Shown: in pieces, positions 24,037 through 34,959 of the stretch
Position numbering within the stretch: position 1 is the stretch's first letter
Layout: every line of letters starts with the position of its first letter
Notes under the pieces: generated by a model
The model's database searches: none
What the model was told of the DNA's origin: nothing
What the model saw: only the letters and a program-made list of their open reading frames with translations
Translations under genes and position numbers: made by a program
Assembly: GCA_947034885.2 (NCBI GenBank)
Contig: OX344756.2
Coordinates: forward strand, 15,682,098-15,746,097
DNA length: 64,000 bases
Direction: 5' to 3'
From: Thuidium tamariscinum
Taxonomy: Eukaryota > Streptophyta > Bryopsida > Hypnales > Thuidiaceae

Positions 24037-24440
24037 TTCTATACAGGACGAGTACGAAATTGAACCCTACAACAAACTCCGTGCACCCTCGTCCTCCACA
24101 TTGTGCAACCAATCCAAGCTCCCATCGCAAAAACAGTAGGGAGAGTGGAGCTCTCCATGGAGTACCACACTGCCGTCCCTGTGCGGCAGCATCCAATGCC
24201 AACGGTCTGGGACCGGCAATTGCCGGTGAATTTGTACAAACCGCCATGTCCGATTTCAGATATCGGTTGATTCAATGAGTAGCTACGGAAGAATTGTACA
24301 CGCAAATCGTCCGCAAACGATTTGAGCTGATTCTAAACTGAACCCTAATCCTCACCACGGCAAAGTCGCAACAATTTTCACCTTCTCCTCTGCGTGGAGA
24401 CAGTCCGAATAATTCGCAGGGGACAGTTTTGGTCACCTCA
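24037..24440 (-). promoter_or_regulatory. 5' region of the piggyBac element
   Basis: About 400 bp lie between the right inverted end and the first ATG (24036) on the minus strand. It should hold the element's promoter and transposase-binding sites. No specific motif can be named. Confidence 0.35.
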
Positions 24441-24452
24441 GGCGGTGAGGGG
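24441..24452. repeat. piggyBac right terminal inverted repeat
   Basis: GGCGGTGAGGGG immediately precedes TTAA at 24453-24456 and is the reverse complement of the left end. Confidence 0.9.
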
Positions 24453-24456
24453 TTAA

Positions 24457-24821
24457 AGGTCGACGCGGACGTCTGACGTCTGATGAATGACAAAAAAGCA
24501 GTCTGTTGGTTGTACAGAGCCACTTTTTCATTGGTTTTAAAAAAAAACATGATCCTGCTGATGTGCATGAGTATTGAGGCGGTGAAACAACAACTTTTGT
24601 TGTATTTTCAATTTTTAGTATCCAAAATTATTTCAAAATGGTAGAGAGACAAGTAACAGAACCATGTTGTCTTTGCCTAAAATTCTTTCAAGGTAGTTGA
24701 GAAAGAGGATTTTATAAGTTCTAGACACATTGTACTATTGTGAATAGTTGGCTTCCACCTCCGAAGCTTGACACTGTTCACAGCCCATGGTTATGAATCC
24801 GATCTTTAAGGATCAATTTCA
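24457..24821. other. No gene seen
   Basis: Short host stretch between the piggyBac target site and the 24822-26630 repeat. Nothing recognisable. Confidence 0.3.
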
Positions 24822-26630
24822 ATGTAAAACATTGCTTTAAATTGTTTAAAAGGTGTATTTTGATATAAAAATGGAAGCACAAGAAACCCTCCATTCAAAG
24901 TGAGCTTGGCATGATGGATTTACCTCAAGGAAAAACACAAGAATTTTTTATTCTTACAAATAATTTTTTTTTTCAAACTCTAAATTCATATTTGCAATCA
25001 AAGACCCCTAATTAGCCGGAGACATTTAGTACATATCCAAAGCATGATACAAAATAGGGAGATCTTTCAAACTTTTATCTTGGTGAATCCAAAAATTATC
25101 TTCCTGCACTTACTTCGAATGGAGGATTTAGTGTCCTTCATAGAAATGTATTCTAATGAAGTTTAACCAAGGGAAAACATGAAATGTGTTTGAAGGATTG
25201 AAAACTTAAAATTAATGTCTTTTAAATTTTCACAAATGCAATGGAAAAATTGCAAAACTCACTAAAATTTCACAAGATTTTAGTGAGAGGTTTTGATTAC
25301 TTTGGAAGGTGTTTCCAATTTGATACTTTAGAGTTCTTTTAAGTTTTTATTTATAAAAATATTATGAAATACAACTGTTTTCTTTTGAAATGCATTATTC
25401 CATTTGAATGGTCAAAAGTAAAAAAATAACCCCTAATCTAATTCCACACTATTTGTGCACATAAAATTATTGCAATAATTATAAAAATATTATGAAATAC
25501 AACTGTTTTCTTTTGAAATGCATTATTCCATTTGAATGGTCAGAAGTAAAAAAATAACCCCTAATCTAATTCCACACTATTTGTGCACATAAAATTATTG
25601 CAATAAATATATTATGACTAAGAATGTTTAGTGAATGACTTTTAGGAACTATAGAAATAAAATATGCAACTATTTAATCAAGATTTTAGTAATTTTTGGT
25701 CAACAAACTATCAACCTCAAAGATAGGAGTACATTTTCCTAGAATGAAATAAAGAAATTGTACTTTGTTCTATCAAAAAACCTTGGGTCATACAAACTAG
25801 ACTTACTTGAATACAACCTTGATGATAGGGATAATACTTAGTTGAATGTTGGCATGAATTCCATTGCATAATAAAACTACCTAAGTATGCTTCAGATTGA
25901 CATGGTGGATCTTTGAAGAAGGTTGGAACAATCTTAGAATTATTCATTTATCCTTGGAAAGTGACAAAGATTTTTTGCCAAGGAATTAGCCAAAAAACAT
26001 CATATTGCTTAAATGCATTGGTGCATGCTTTGTTTCTATAGTTTTTGTATTTGAAATCATTATCTATTGAACAATTTTTGAACTTAGTTGGTAATTTTAG
26101 TAGGTTAAATGAGTATTTTAAAATAGAAGCCAACCATAAATTTATAATTGTACAAACTATATTAATCTTCATACCTCATGTACATAAAAGAAGAAATTGA
26201 TTTGGATTGCTCACATATTGCCTCATTGGAGTCTCACTTTGATAATTTATATTTCTCTTTTGGTACTTTGGAAATCCACTTTTTTTTAAAAATTAACCCT
26301 CCCTAATTATATTCTCCTATTTGCAAAAGAATTAACCTTAGCTTATGAAAGAAGAAAGAAAGTTCTTTTGCTTATATATCATTGAGAATAGGTGCCTCTA
26401 CCTTAAATTGTTCTTAGATAATCACATTCAAATGCATTCAAATAAATGATCATCAAGTAATATTTTCCAAATTATTGAAAAGCCTAATTTTTGGGTGGAT
26501 CTTCTTGAAGTTCAAAAAGTGATTTAGATTTTCTTCTTATTCATTCATTGGACACAAATGTATAAAATATAAATAACATGTATTTCTCTAAAATAAAACC
26601 TTAACTCTCATAAATAGAAGCTCTACATTT
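24822..26630. repeat. Long dispersed/segmental repeat, copy 2
   Basis: Collinear with 4233-5600. Compared with copy 1 it has a 127-bp tandem duplication (25352-25606) and about 250 extra bases at 25884-26135. The latter is a candidate insertion without clear inverted ends. No gene seen. Confidence 0.65.
25352..25606. repeat. Tandem duplication of ~127 bp
   Basis: Two almost identical direct copies (25352-25478 and 25480-25606). Each contains ATTATGAAATACAACTGTTT and CCACACTATTTGTGCACAT. The other repeat copy at 4762-4887 has only one unit. Confidence 0.9.
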
Positions 26631-26670
26631 TAGGCAAGAATCTTTAGCAATTGGTTTAAAAAAGGGTCAC

Positions 26671-26946
26671 CATAAGAGGATTTTGAGTTGGTGTACAAGA
26701 CCGCGAGTTCTCAGACTATAGAAACTCGTTGAATATTGCCACAAAGGCAATCTGATGTGGCCAAGAGATTTCCACATCAGATAATAATATTTAATTAATA
26801 TATTAATAATTTTTTTCAATTTTTTTTCAATTTTTTTTTCAAATTCAAATTCAAATTATTTTTTAATTATTATTTAATCTGATTGGTTTGTAGACTAGGG
26901 AACAGGGCTGAAATGGTCTCTTGGGGCCCTGAAAAATCCTCTTATG
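26671..26946. mobile_element. CATAAGAGGATTTT TIR element (MITE), copy 1
   Basis: The left end is CATAAGAGGATTTTGAG. The right end, reversed, is CATAAGAGGATTTTTCAGGG. The element is about 276 bp with AT-rich filler and no coding. The target duplication is not clear. Confidence 0.6.
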
Positions 26947-27446
26947 CTATGTACCTTACTTTACTTCAATCATCGACGACTTCCTCTATGTAGCTTCATT
27001 TTACACGAGTGCCTAAGGGCTTGTTCACACTATAGCAAACCAAAAGCCCTCCTGAATTCTGAAAGCAAGGATTGGTGGAGCAATGGTCAAGCATGGTCCA
27101 AGTTTGATTTACACTTTGACTAAGGCGTGTACCATTCTATATATATGTTCTTTGGTTGGGCTCTAGTATATGCAAATCGACTGTAAATAAACAAACATTC
27201 CACCGAAAGTTGCCCCTATTTGAAATCCATCCTTCTTTTCCACCAATTTTTAGCAAATGCACAATTTGAGGAAAAATCATTCATATACTTGTTGATTCCA
27301 TACTCCACACTCCACACTATGGAAGTCAACTAGGATTAGTATCTAGTATAGGTTAGGGGTTGCAAATTGTACTAGAATCCTAGTGGATTGCTAGTTTATT
27401 TTAAGAATTTGAATAAGTTGCTTTAGGATTTTCTTTTGTTTATGTG

Positions 27447-27728
27447 CATTAGAGGATTTTTGAGGCCATTATAAGACTGCAGGTTCGCGGACTGCAGGAA
27501 TGTAGTTTCTGCCACGTGAACAGAAATCTGACATAGTTGAGAGAGTACCACGTCATAAAAAAAAAATTTTTGAAAAATAAATAAATTTTGGGCTTTTTTT
27601 CATATTTCAAGACCCCTGTTTTATTTTTTTTTCAGTAAATGTTGGCCTGATAGCGGCTAGCAGTTTGGGAACAGTTTCGGGGAACAACCTCGAAACAGCC
27701 CTTTGGAGGCCTCAAATCCCCTCTAATG
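27447..27728. mobile_element. CATTAGAGGATTTT TIR element (MITE), copy 2
   Basis: The left end is CATTAGAGGATTTTTGAGGCC without its last base. The right end, reversed, is CATTAGAGGGGATTTGAGGC. Same family as 26671-26946; both also share inner words such as GCGAGTTC/GGTTCGCGGACT and the CCACGT/CCACAT region. About 282 bp, non-coding. Confidence 0.6.
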
Positions 27729-28049
27729 GCTATTCACTCTCTGCCCAAGACATTGCACTGTTCTTCACTAATTCTAGTAATATAACATTTGAACTTATTT
27801 GAGGTACTAATTATCACAATATGATCAATCGATACCACATGCATTACTTGGCACTTAAAATCTTAGAAGTTAGAATCCAAAAATTGGTCATGATTTTTGT
27901 CACTCTCAATCTTTGAAGAATGTGCACCTAACACCAAGAAAGTTATCCATAAATTATGACATTTTTGAATGAATAGGTATATTATTTGTTTTTTTCTTTT
28001 TTTTATGAAAGTAATCTATTTGACATATTCAATCCTTGGTGTTGTCAAC

Positions 28050-28242
28050 TACTACAAGAGGATGGGGTGTTTTAAGTATAGTTGGTTCTATTAGTAATGA
28101 ACTAAATGGGATGTTTTAGTAATATTTTATTCAAAATCCATGTGTTTTTAGTGAAACTTTATTAAAAACACTCTTTTAAGGACATTACTTACAGGACTAC
28201 ACTATTAGGACAATACTTAAAACATCCCTTTTTCTTGTAGTG
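28050..28242. mobile_element. CACTA-end MITE, copy 2
   Basis: The left end is TACTACAAGAGGATGGGGTG and the right end, reversed, CACTACAAGAAAAAGGGATG. Flanking 3-mers are AAC and AAT. The inner part closely resembles 30259-30462 and, less closely, 6118-6328. Confidence 0.75.
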
Positions 28243-28605
28243 AATGGAATTTAATAGGTCATATTGAGATTTTCTTTTCTTCACTTTTGTTTGTAATTGG
28301 ATTAAAAGATACAACATTCTTTACTAATTGTAGAACTATATTTGTAATTTGGCCTTGTTTGGATTATATTTTTTATAGCATGATTGATTGAATTATTCAT
28401 TTTAAGACCAAGAAACCTCACATGAGTCTTTTATGTAATAATTGATTCTTGTCATAATTACATTGAGTTTACTTGATTTCTAAAGTATATTGTGGTGTCA
28501 CTCATTTAAAGGTGGTTGTGGTGGCAAGAGAGATGAAAAGAAAGTTTGAAGGTTTCTAACTAGGTGGCACAATGGAAAAGATTGGTAGTGAAGAATTTTT
28601 GGAGA

Positions 28606-30208
28606 ATGCTATGAAGGGAGTGGGGAGCAAAGAGTAGGGAGCAAAAATAATAAAAGAAAAATTAGAAAATGAAGGAAAAAATTTCAATTTTTTTATTAGG
28701 GAATATACTAAAAATTGGATGAAATGAGACAAATTGGATGAAGCAAATGGATGAAGTGTTTTTGAAAGTAGATGAAGATTGTAGATGAAGAAAATGGATG
28801 TAAAAATCGGATGAATGTGGATTTAGGATGAATGACAATGGATGAAAAAATGGATGTGAAATTTGTTTAGATAAGCCTCATGAGGGCCGTCTTGGTCTCG
28901 AGACAAGGTTGGCAGGAAGAGGGGGTATGTGGCTATGCGCCACTTCCCTATTTTTCTTAAAGTCTTAGCTAACTCAAATATAATCTATATGCTTGTGTTG
29001 AGTGTTTTTGGTGCATAGACGGGCCTCCCCGAAGGCTGTCTGGGCCTTGAGATGGGGTTGGAAGGTGGAGGGGTGGGGCATATGCACCACTACCCCATTT
29101 TTTTTAGGGTGCTATGAACTTTTAAGGTCTTTATTTGTGAACCTAGTGGTGGTGAACGTTGTTCTCATTATGTCTTTGTGGCATCATGATTGTGTTTGTA
29201 ATCTTATTGTTGATTGTGTCTAGTGCTCTCTTGCATAGCTTGGCCCTGCTAAAGGCCTCTCTTAGTAGCAAGAACGCTTTGGATGGGCCAAGGTTATGAG
29301 ACAAATGTGAGTCCAATGTTAGGAGGCGCCATGTGACAGTTTTGTAAGGTGACCTTATTTGTACTCGTTTTGCCCAAAGCATAGCTTTTGAGCTCAAATA
29401 TGGACTTAGTTTTTCAACCAGACACTTGTCTTAGGATTAAACCATGGATTAGGAGTAGAGTACCATGAGGAAATGGTTTAGGGGTGAGGTAATAGTTCAA
29501 ATAGTAAGAAAGTGGTTAAAGGAAACTAGTAAAGAAGTGATCTTAATCCTCCATTGCATTGGTTTTGCAAGATTTCTATTGTCCATATATTAAATTATGT
29601 ACCTATGTGCAATACATGTGATTGAAATACTTAATCTTTTACTAAATTGAATGATCCTAAACCACTTAGCATATTGAAAGCATGGGTATACAACTTTGTA
29701 TTGTTGCTTAAGCTTTCTTATGATTGTATTTGTATTGGTTTGTTGCAATTGTTATCTTCACTTGGATCCTAAACCAAGTCTAAGATTGTCCTTTATATTC
29801 TACGGCAATGAAGAGTGTAAGATGTCCACCCAGTGACAATTTTAGCTTATATATACTTACATATTTATAGGATCTTCAACTTTCTCTCTAAAAAGGTATA
29901 AAAGATCTTTTTTGTTTTTTTCATCTATTTTTTCATCTATATTCATTCACCTTCAATCCACTTTCATCCTCTTCTTCATCCACACTCTCCATCCATTTTT
30001 GAGAACATTTTCATCCATTCACTTCATCCAATTTTGTCCAATTTCATCCATTTTCCATCGGATTTCATCCATTTTTCCAATTATTGGTAAACTTTTTCCA
30101 TCCCATTTCCCCTCATTTTTCAATTTTTCTTTTAATATTCCTAATCCCCACTCACTAATCCTTGCTCCCTACTCTCTATTCCCTAATCCCTGCTCCCTTT
30201 TTAGCAAT
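28606..30208. mobile_element. Long inverted-repeat element (about 270-300-bp arms)
   Basis: The left arm (about 28606-28870) is rich in GGATGAA words and contains GGGAGTGGGGAGC. The right arm (about 29915-30208) is its inverted partner (TTCATCC words, GCTCCC). The loop holds two related GC-rich modules (28880-28965 and 29015-29110) sharing GGTTGG and GGGG words. Long inverted arms suit a foldback or Mutator-like non-autonomous element. No transposase is seen and the target duplication is not resolved. Confidence 0.6.
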
Positions 30209-30258
30209 ACTAAAGAATTTTTGTAGCATTGGCATTATTATAGAAGCAAACATGCATT

Positions 30259-30462
30259 CACTATAGAGAATGAGATATTTTAAGTATAGTCATGTAGTAT
30301 AGTTCTAATAGTAATGAACTAAAAGGGGTGCTTTTAGTAATATTTTATTAAAAATTAATGTGTTTAAATAATAAAACTTTACCAAAAACACTTCTTTAAG
30401 GACATTATTTAATGGACTATAATACTAGGACAATACTTAAAACATCCATTTCTCTTATAGTA
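30259..30462. mobile_element. CACTA-end MITE, copy 3
   Basis: The left end is CACTATAGAGAATGAGATAT and the right end, reversed, TACTATAAGAGAAATGGATG. Flanking 3-mers are ATT on both sides, matching the 3-bp duplication of CACTA elements. Same subfamily as 28050-28242, in the same orientation on the other side of the long inverted-repeat element. Confidence 0.8.
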
Positions 30463-30849
30463 ATTGGACCCTAGTTGTGAAGCTATTTTGCATTTGTTGA
30501 ATGATGATTGATTAAATAAATTAGGTTTATTTCTTATCCATTCTTTTATAATTCAAATTCTTCTTATATAGCAAATTAAATGATAGCCTATAATATATAT
30601 TCAATGGGCAATTTTACTAAGATTTTGACTTGTAATCTTGCAAGCCCTAATTATTGTCTTCATTTGCGTTGTTGTAAATGATGAAGAACCTTTGGCACTC
30701 TCTATAGTGTATGAGCCTTTTACATCATTGTTTTTGTTTATATATATATTTCAAATACCAAATGTCATATCAGGCACAGTCAAAATTAAATTGAAACAAA
30801 GTCCAAATAAACTCACAATAATTTTGAAGAATCTGTTCAGTTAACTATC

Positions 30850-31509
30850 CTATCCTCTTGAGTATTGAGGTCTAATGTTCACCTTGTAATGAAGAAGCAT
30901 TGAGTGAACTCAATTAGATGATTTTAGCATGAAGACCTATTCAACAAACATCCTAGCTTGAAACTCTTACCTTTTGGGTAGCCAACATGCATAGCATGTC
31001 ATTCAAAATTTCAATACATGATTTGGATTTAGAAGAACTTTTATTATCACATCATCATGTAATTTACAACAAGGTGAATAAGAAAGAAATACTTGACTAA
31101 TCAATGTTAAGGTAGACACTCATACAATGGTTCCTTCTGAATTGTGTCTCCAATCTACATTTATATAAATGTAGATAGGGCCCATGATAGGTATGAATAA
31201 TGCATAGCTTTAATTACAGTCCACCATTAAGTTTTATTCATTGATAGACAATAATATACTTTATACTCTCTAAATAAACATGTTGATATTTGTTATGAGT
31301 TTTTGTATACATGAGGTTACAATTGGATACAACCATCTATTCAATATCTCATAAAGAACACAATCATTGAAATGTCTTTATCTCTATATTATGAAGAAAA
31401 CAATTCTATTTTTCACTTAGAGCATTGTAATTTTTGGAAGAAGTAAAAGCGACTACAATAGACACACAATCTAAACTCTCTTTAATTGAAATCAATTTCT
31501 ACTAGTATA
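30850..31509. repeat. Direct segment duplication, copy 1
   Basis: Matches 34960-35640 closely (shared words GAGTGAACTCAATT and TTTTAGCATGAAGACCTATT). Copy 1 is then interrupted by insertions at 31510 and 33094 that copy 2 lacks. It continues at 32854-33093 and 33816-33900, matching 35640-36000. No gene seen. Confidence 0.8.
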
Positions 31510-32853
31510 AGGTAGGTGCACCTCAAAATGCTAGGAATTGGGTTGTTGGTACTTTCAAAGCTCAATAGTGAAAACTGAATTGAAGAAATGAAAAAAAAAG
31601 TATAAAGAGGGAATGGAACCAGGGTCATTGGAAGAAACACCGGTACTATTTCGTGTCACACCGCGAACCACTTTTTTGTTTTCCACTATAACTTTTGGAG
31701 GTTAAGTCCAATGAACATGAAATTTTTATTGAACATACCTAACTTGAAGCTTATTAGATCCCTTATTTTTCAAAAATTAAAAAAAATCATTTTATATTTA
31801 AAAAACATTTTCGTTGAGCTATCACATAAATACGTTTATGGTTACCATTACGTTCGCAGTGTCTAAATTAAATGATTTGAAAACGAAACTTTCATGGTCT
31901 ATTTGCATAGGTGTAAAACCTACAAATTCCAAAAAAAAAAATCTAAAAATATATTTTTTTATGTCCTCCACATGAGTACAAATTTTTTTTTTTGGCTCGC
32001 AATTTTTGAACAATGATGATGGTTTTAAGATTGTTCTTTTGGTCAAATCTCATCAAAATCAACTTTACTCAAATGGAAAATTTTTAGTTTTTCTTAAAAT
32101 TGATTTTCCTATTTTTTACAAATTTAAACGTGGAAGTACTAATTTTCATGAGATTTTGCACTTTTCTGGATTTCCTACTTAGAGATTTTTCCTATGCCTT
32201 TCCTTTCTAGGGTACCTTCTTCTTAAAGGTTTATACATGAAACATATTTTTCACTTTTTTTAAAACTTGTTTTTCGAATTTTAAAGTACTCCCAAAAAAA
32301 AAAAGTACTATTGAAAACGCTACGCTTTTTGCACGGTGTTTCTTGCAACGACCCACCATAGAATTTTTTTTTATTCTTCAAAATATGACACTATAGTAGG
32401 GGTCAAAAGTTTTGATAGTATAGTGATTGAAAATGCTCGTAGGTTGCACCAAAAAGGATCTATAGCATTAAAGAAGTTGCACGCTAGAGGTGGCATTTGT
32501 GTCAGAGAGACAGAGAGGAGGAAACCGCTCCAAAAATTGAAGATAGTTGTGTGGCCCATAGAATAGATGGCACTAAAGAGGCTTGTTAGACCTCTTCTCC
32601 AATAAGTTTTGAAGTTCTACAGGTGCTCATTTTGCTCTTATTACCATAATCATTCTCCTGTCATCTTAATCATGTTCATTAGGAACCATATTAAGAGTTG
32701 TATAGAGTTCAAAATATAGAGTTCAAAATATTGAGTTGTAATCAATAACCGCCATATACTAGTCACTAGCAACTTCTACCTTCAGTGAAAACCAATTCAA
32801 GACATTTTTTAAGTGGTGGTTTTAGGCATTGTGCGATTTTGGGTGTACCCACT
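31510..32853. mobile_element. TA-flanked AGGTAGGT-type element (about 1.34 kb) with a nested element
   Basis: The left end is AGGTAGGTGCACCTCAAAAT and the right end, reversed, AGTGGGTACACCCAAAAT, with TA beside each. The matching point at about 35635 (CTCTATAAATGAAATT) has no insertion and is an empty site. The ends resemble the 57412-57675 MITE. A 733-bp GGGTC...TIR element sits inside at 31622-32354. No transposase recognised, so Tc1/mariner kinship rests on the TA target only. Confidence 0.6.
31622..32354. mobile_element. GGGTGATTGC TIR family, copy 2 (733 bp), nested
   Basis: The left end is GGGTCATTGGAAGAAACACC and the right end, reversed, GGGTCGTTGCAAGAAACACC. ACCA lies directly on both sides (31618-31621 and 32355-32358). 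The interior is related, in reverse orientation, to 9047-9746 (TTTTGGGAGTACTTTAAAAT-type words). Non-coding. Confidence 0.85.
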
Positions 32854-33093
32854 ATATATGAAATTATTATGCACATTGAATGTAAAGTTGTAAATTACTA
32901 GATAAACACACTAGACAATAATGGTATAGAGATTAATTAGCCAAGTTATGCTTACATTATTGCCAATTGGAGGTCAACCAAGTGTGAAAAAATCTTTGTT
33001 GTTAGGAAAAAGGAATTATGGCCCTAAAAAGTTCAAAATAACCTACATTATTGCCAACTACTCTTTTCAATACAAGCAAGTGTTGAATGTAGT

Positions 33094-33815
33094 AGGACAA
33101 TTGCAAGAAACACCTGTCAATTTTGTTGCGTTTTCATGATTTTTTTGGGAGTACTTTAAAATTCAAAAATCAATTTTCAAGTTTAAGAAAAAATATGACT
33201 AATGTATATACCTTTAAGACAAAGGTACCCAAGGAAGGAATTGCATAGAAAAATTCTCTAAGTAGGAGAACTTGAAAAGTGTTAAGTCTCAAGAAAATAC
33301 ATACCTAAGTCATGTTTTAATTAGGGAAAAATAGTACAAATAAGTAAATAATAAAAATAAAAACTATCCATTTGTAACAACTCTATGGACATGGTCATTC
33401 ACCAAAAAAACCACCAAAATAATATTTTATATGTTTCAAAATACAAGTAGAAATAAGCTCACTTTGTAGACTTCCACACCACATAAAATTAACTATTTTT
33501 AAAAATCCTTTTCAAGAGACGTAGAAATCTATTAGAAAACTATCTCATCCAAATTTCATCCTAAAATCCTTAAAAAAAAAGGTACTCCTTAGTACTAAAA
33601 GCCCCTAAACTACAAAGTGTGATTTTCAATTGGGGTCTTCTTTTTGGATAGTAAATTATTTTTGAAAATTATGAAAAGATTAAAGAACATGTATAATAGT
33701 GATGAGTACCTTCTCTATAAATCTTGAGTCATTTGAAGCCAAAACACAAAATTTCTGGTGAAAAAAAAAATCAATACACTCCATGTAAATAGGACAAGTG
33801 TTTCTAGCAATCACC
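33094..33815. mobile_element. GGGTGATTGC TIR family, copy 3
   Basis: The left end is AGGACAATTGCAAGAAACAC and the right end, reversed, AGGTGATTGCTAGAAACACT. The interior closely follows 9047-9746 (GTTGCGTTT, then TTTTTGGGAGTACTTTAAAAT). The empty site is seen twice, at about 35868-35885 and 53418-53435 (GAATGTAGCAT...TTG). The target duplication is not cleanly readable here. Confidence 0.8.
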
Positions 33816-33900
33816 TTGCATTTTGAGGTTTATTAATACTTTAATTGTAAAGCCCATCATGTAAAGTAGAAATGCCTATTCTAGGTATTATAATCTAAAT

Positions 33901-34959
33901 CAATCAAACTCAAAACCTTTGTACTTGGGTGAATCTCCACTGAACAAATAAGGTTAATAGAGCTCCCAAGGGTGCACTCCTTAATTCTTTGATGTTGACA
34001 TGTGAACTAATGAAGGATAATTTTATTTGCCTTAGACTTAAATTTTGTACAATTATTCTAAGTAAACTTGCATTTATATAATGGACTTTTAAACTTTAAA
34101 AATAATGAAGGGTATACAAAAATACAAAATTTCATCAATTTCTTTTTTTAAAGTAGCCTTGCCACAATTCCCCTCTAAAAACTTGAACTTTCCATAGTAT
34201 ACTTCGTATAATATAAACCCATGAGCTGTACATTGAATTCACAAAGGTTTAAGAATTTATGGGTTATTAAGGGTTGACTAGAATCCCATGTGCTTGTTGT
34301 ACATGCAAATTTAAATGTGTATGAATGAACCCGTGAATGAATGATATTCTCACTTGCTAAACACTTTTGTTAGTTTAGTTAATGATTTTGAGTTGTGGGA
34401 TGAATGGGGGATTGGGGTTTGGTAAAGTTTTTTTGAATTTTAGGGTTTTTGTTTATGGTGGCGGAGTTTTTTCAAATTTGCTTGAAAGTTTTCAAATTCA
34501 TATTCATATTTGCTTGAGAGATTTCAAATTCATGTTCAAATTTGATTTAGGATTTGCAAGGATCAGGTGGAGAATTCAAATGCTTATTGTAACTATTTGT
34601 ATGTTAATTGTTTGTATGACTTTCTACTATATTGTATTTATAATGAACACAGGGTATAAAAAATTGGCACTCAAAATTTTTTTAACTAAAAGATAGAGTA
34701 TATGAAATAAGCACCCTTTAGAAATTTAAGTAAAGTAAGCCCCCAATAAATCCCAAAAAATCACCTACATAGCCCTTGAATAATAGGGGCTCGTTTGCAA
34801 GTGATCAACGAACTTTCCAAATAGTGCCCCCCTCAAGTTAGAGTTGTTGGAAAATTCTTTGCTTTATTTCTATTCTTAGTGAATCAATCCTTAGGACTCT
34901 TACCTTCACAAGGGGTTTGAAGGTTAAAGATCTTGAGTATGTCTTTTTTTTTTAATCTC
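33901..34959. other. No gene seen
   Basis: AT-rich. A 104-codon plus-strand frame at 34382-34696 has low complexity (FKF, FVY, CML words), resembles no family I know and has no partner in sister segments. Confidence 0.3.

Larger units (their letters stand above)
19367..24452 (-). mobile_element. Complete piggyBac-type DNA transposon (5086 bp)
   Basis: TTAA lies directly outside both ends (19363-19366 and 24453-24456). The inverted ends read CCCCTCACCGCC on the left and, reversed, CCCCTCACCGCC on the right. The element is much richer in GC than its AT-rich surroundings. It holds one long transposase frame on the minus strand and an N-terminal extension region upstream. U1 lacks the element at the matching point (just after GGGTTGAGTTTGAC near 3833), so insertion followed the duplication or occurred only in U2. 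A DNA transposon with exact TTAA target sites and a DDD-type core is typical of piggyBac; such elements are best known from animals and fungi. Confidence 0.93.

Noticed and set aside
29912-30226. 104-codon plus-strand frame rich in F, S, I and H
   Set aside because: It reads through the TTCATCC-rich arm of the long inverted-repeat element.
34382-34696. 104-codon plus-strand frame
   Set aside because: Low complexity, no family resemblance, no conserved copy in the sister segments.
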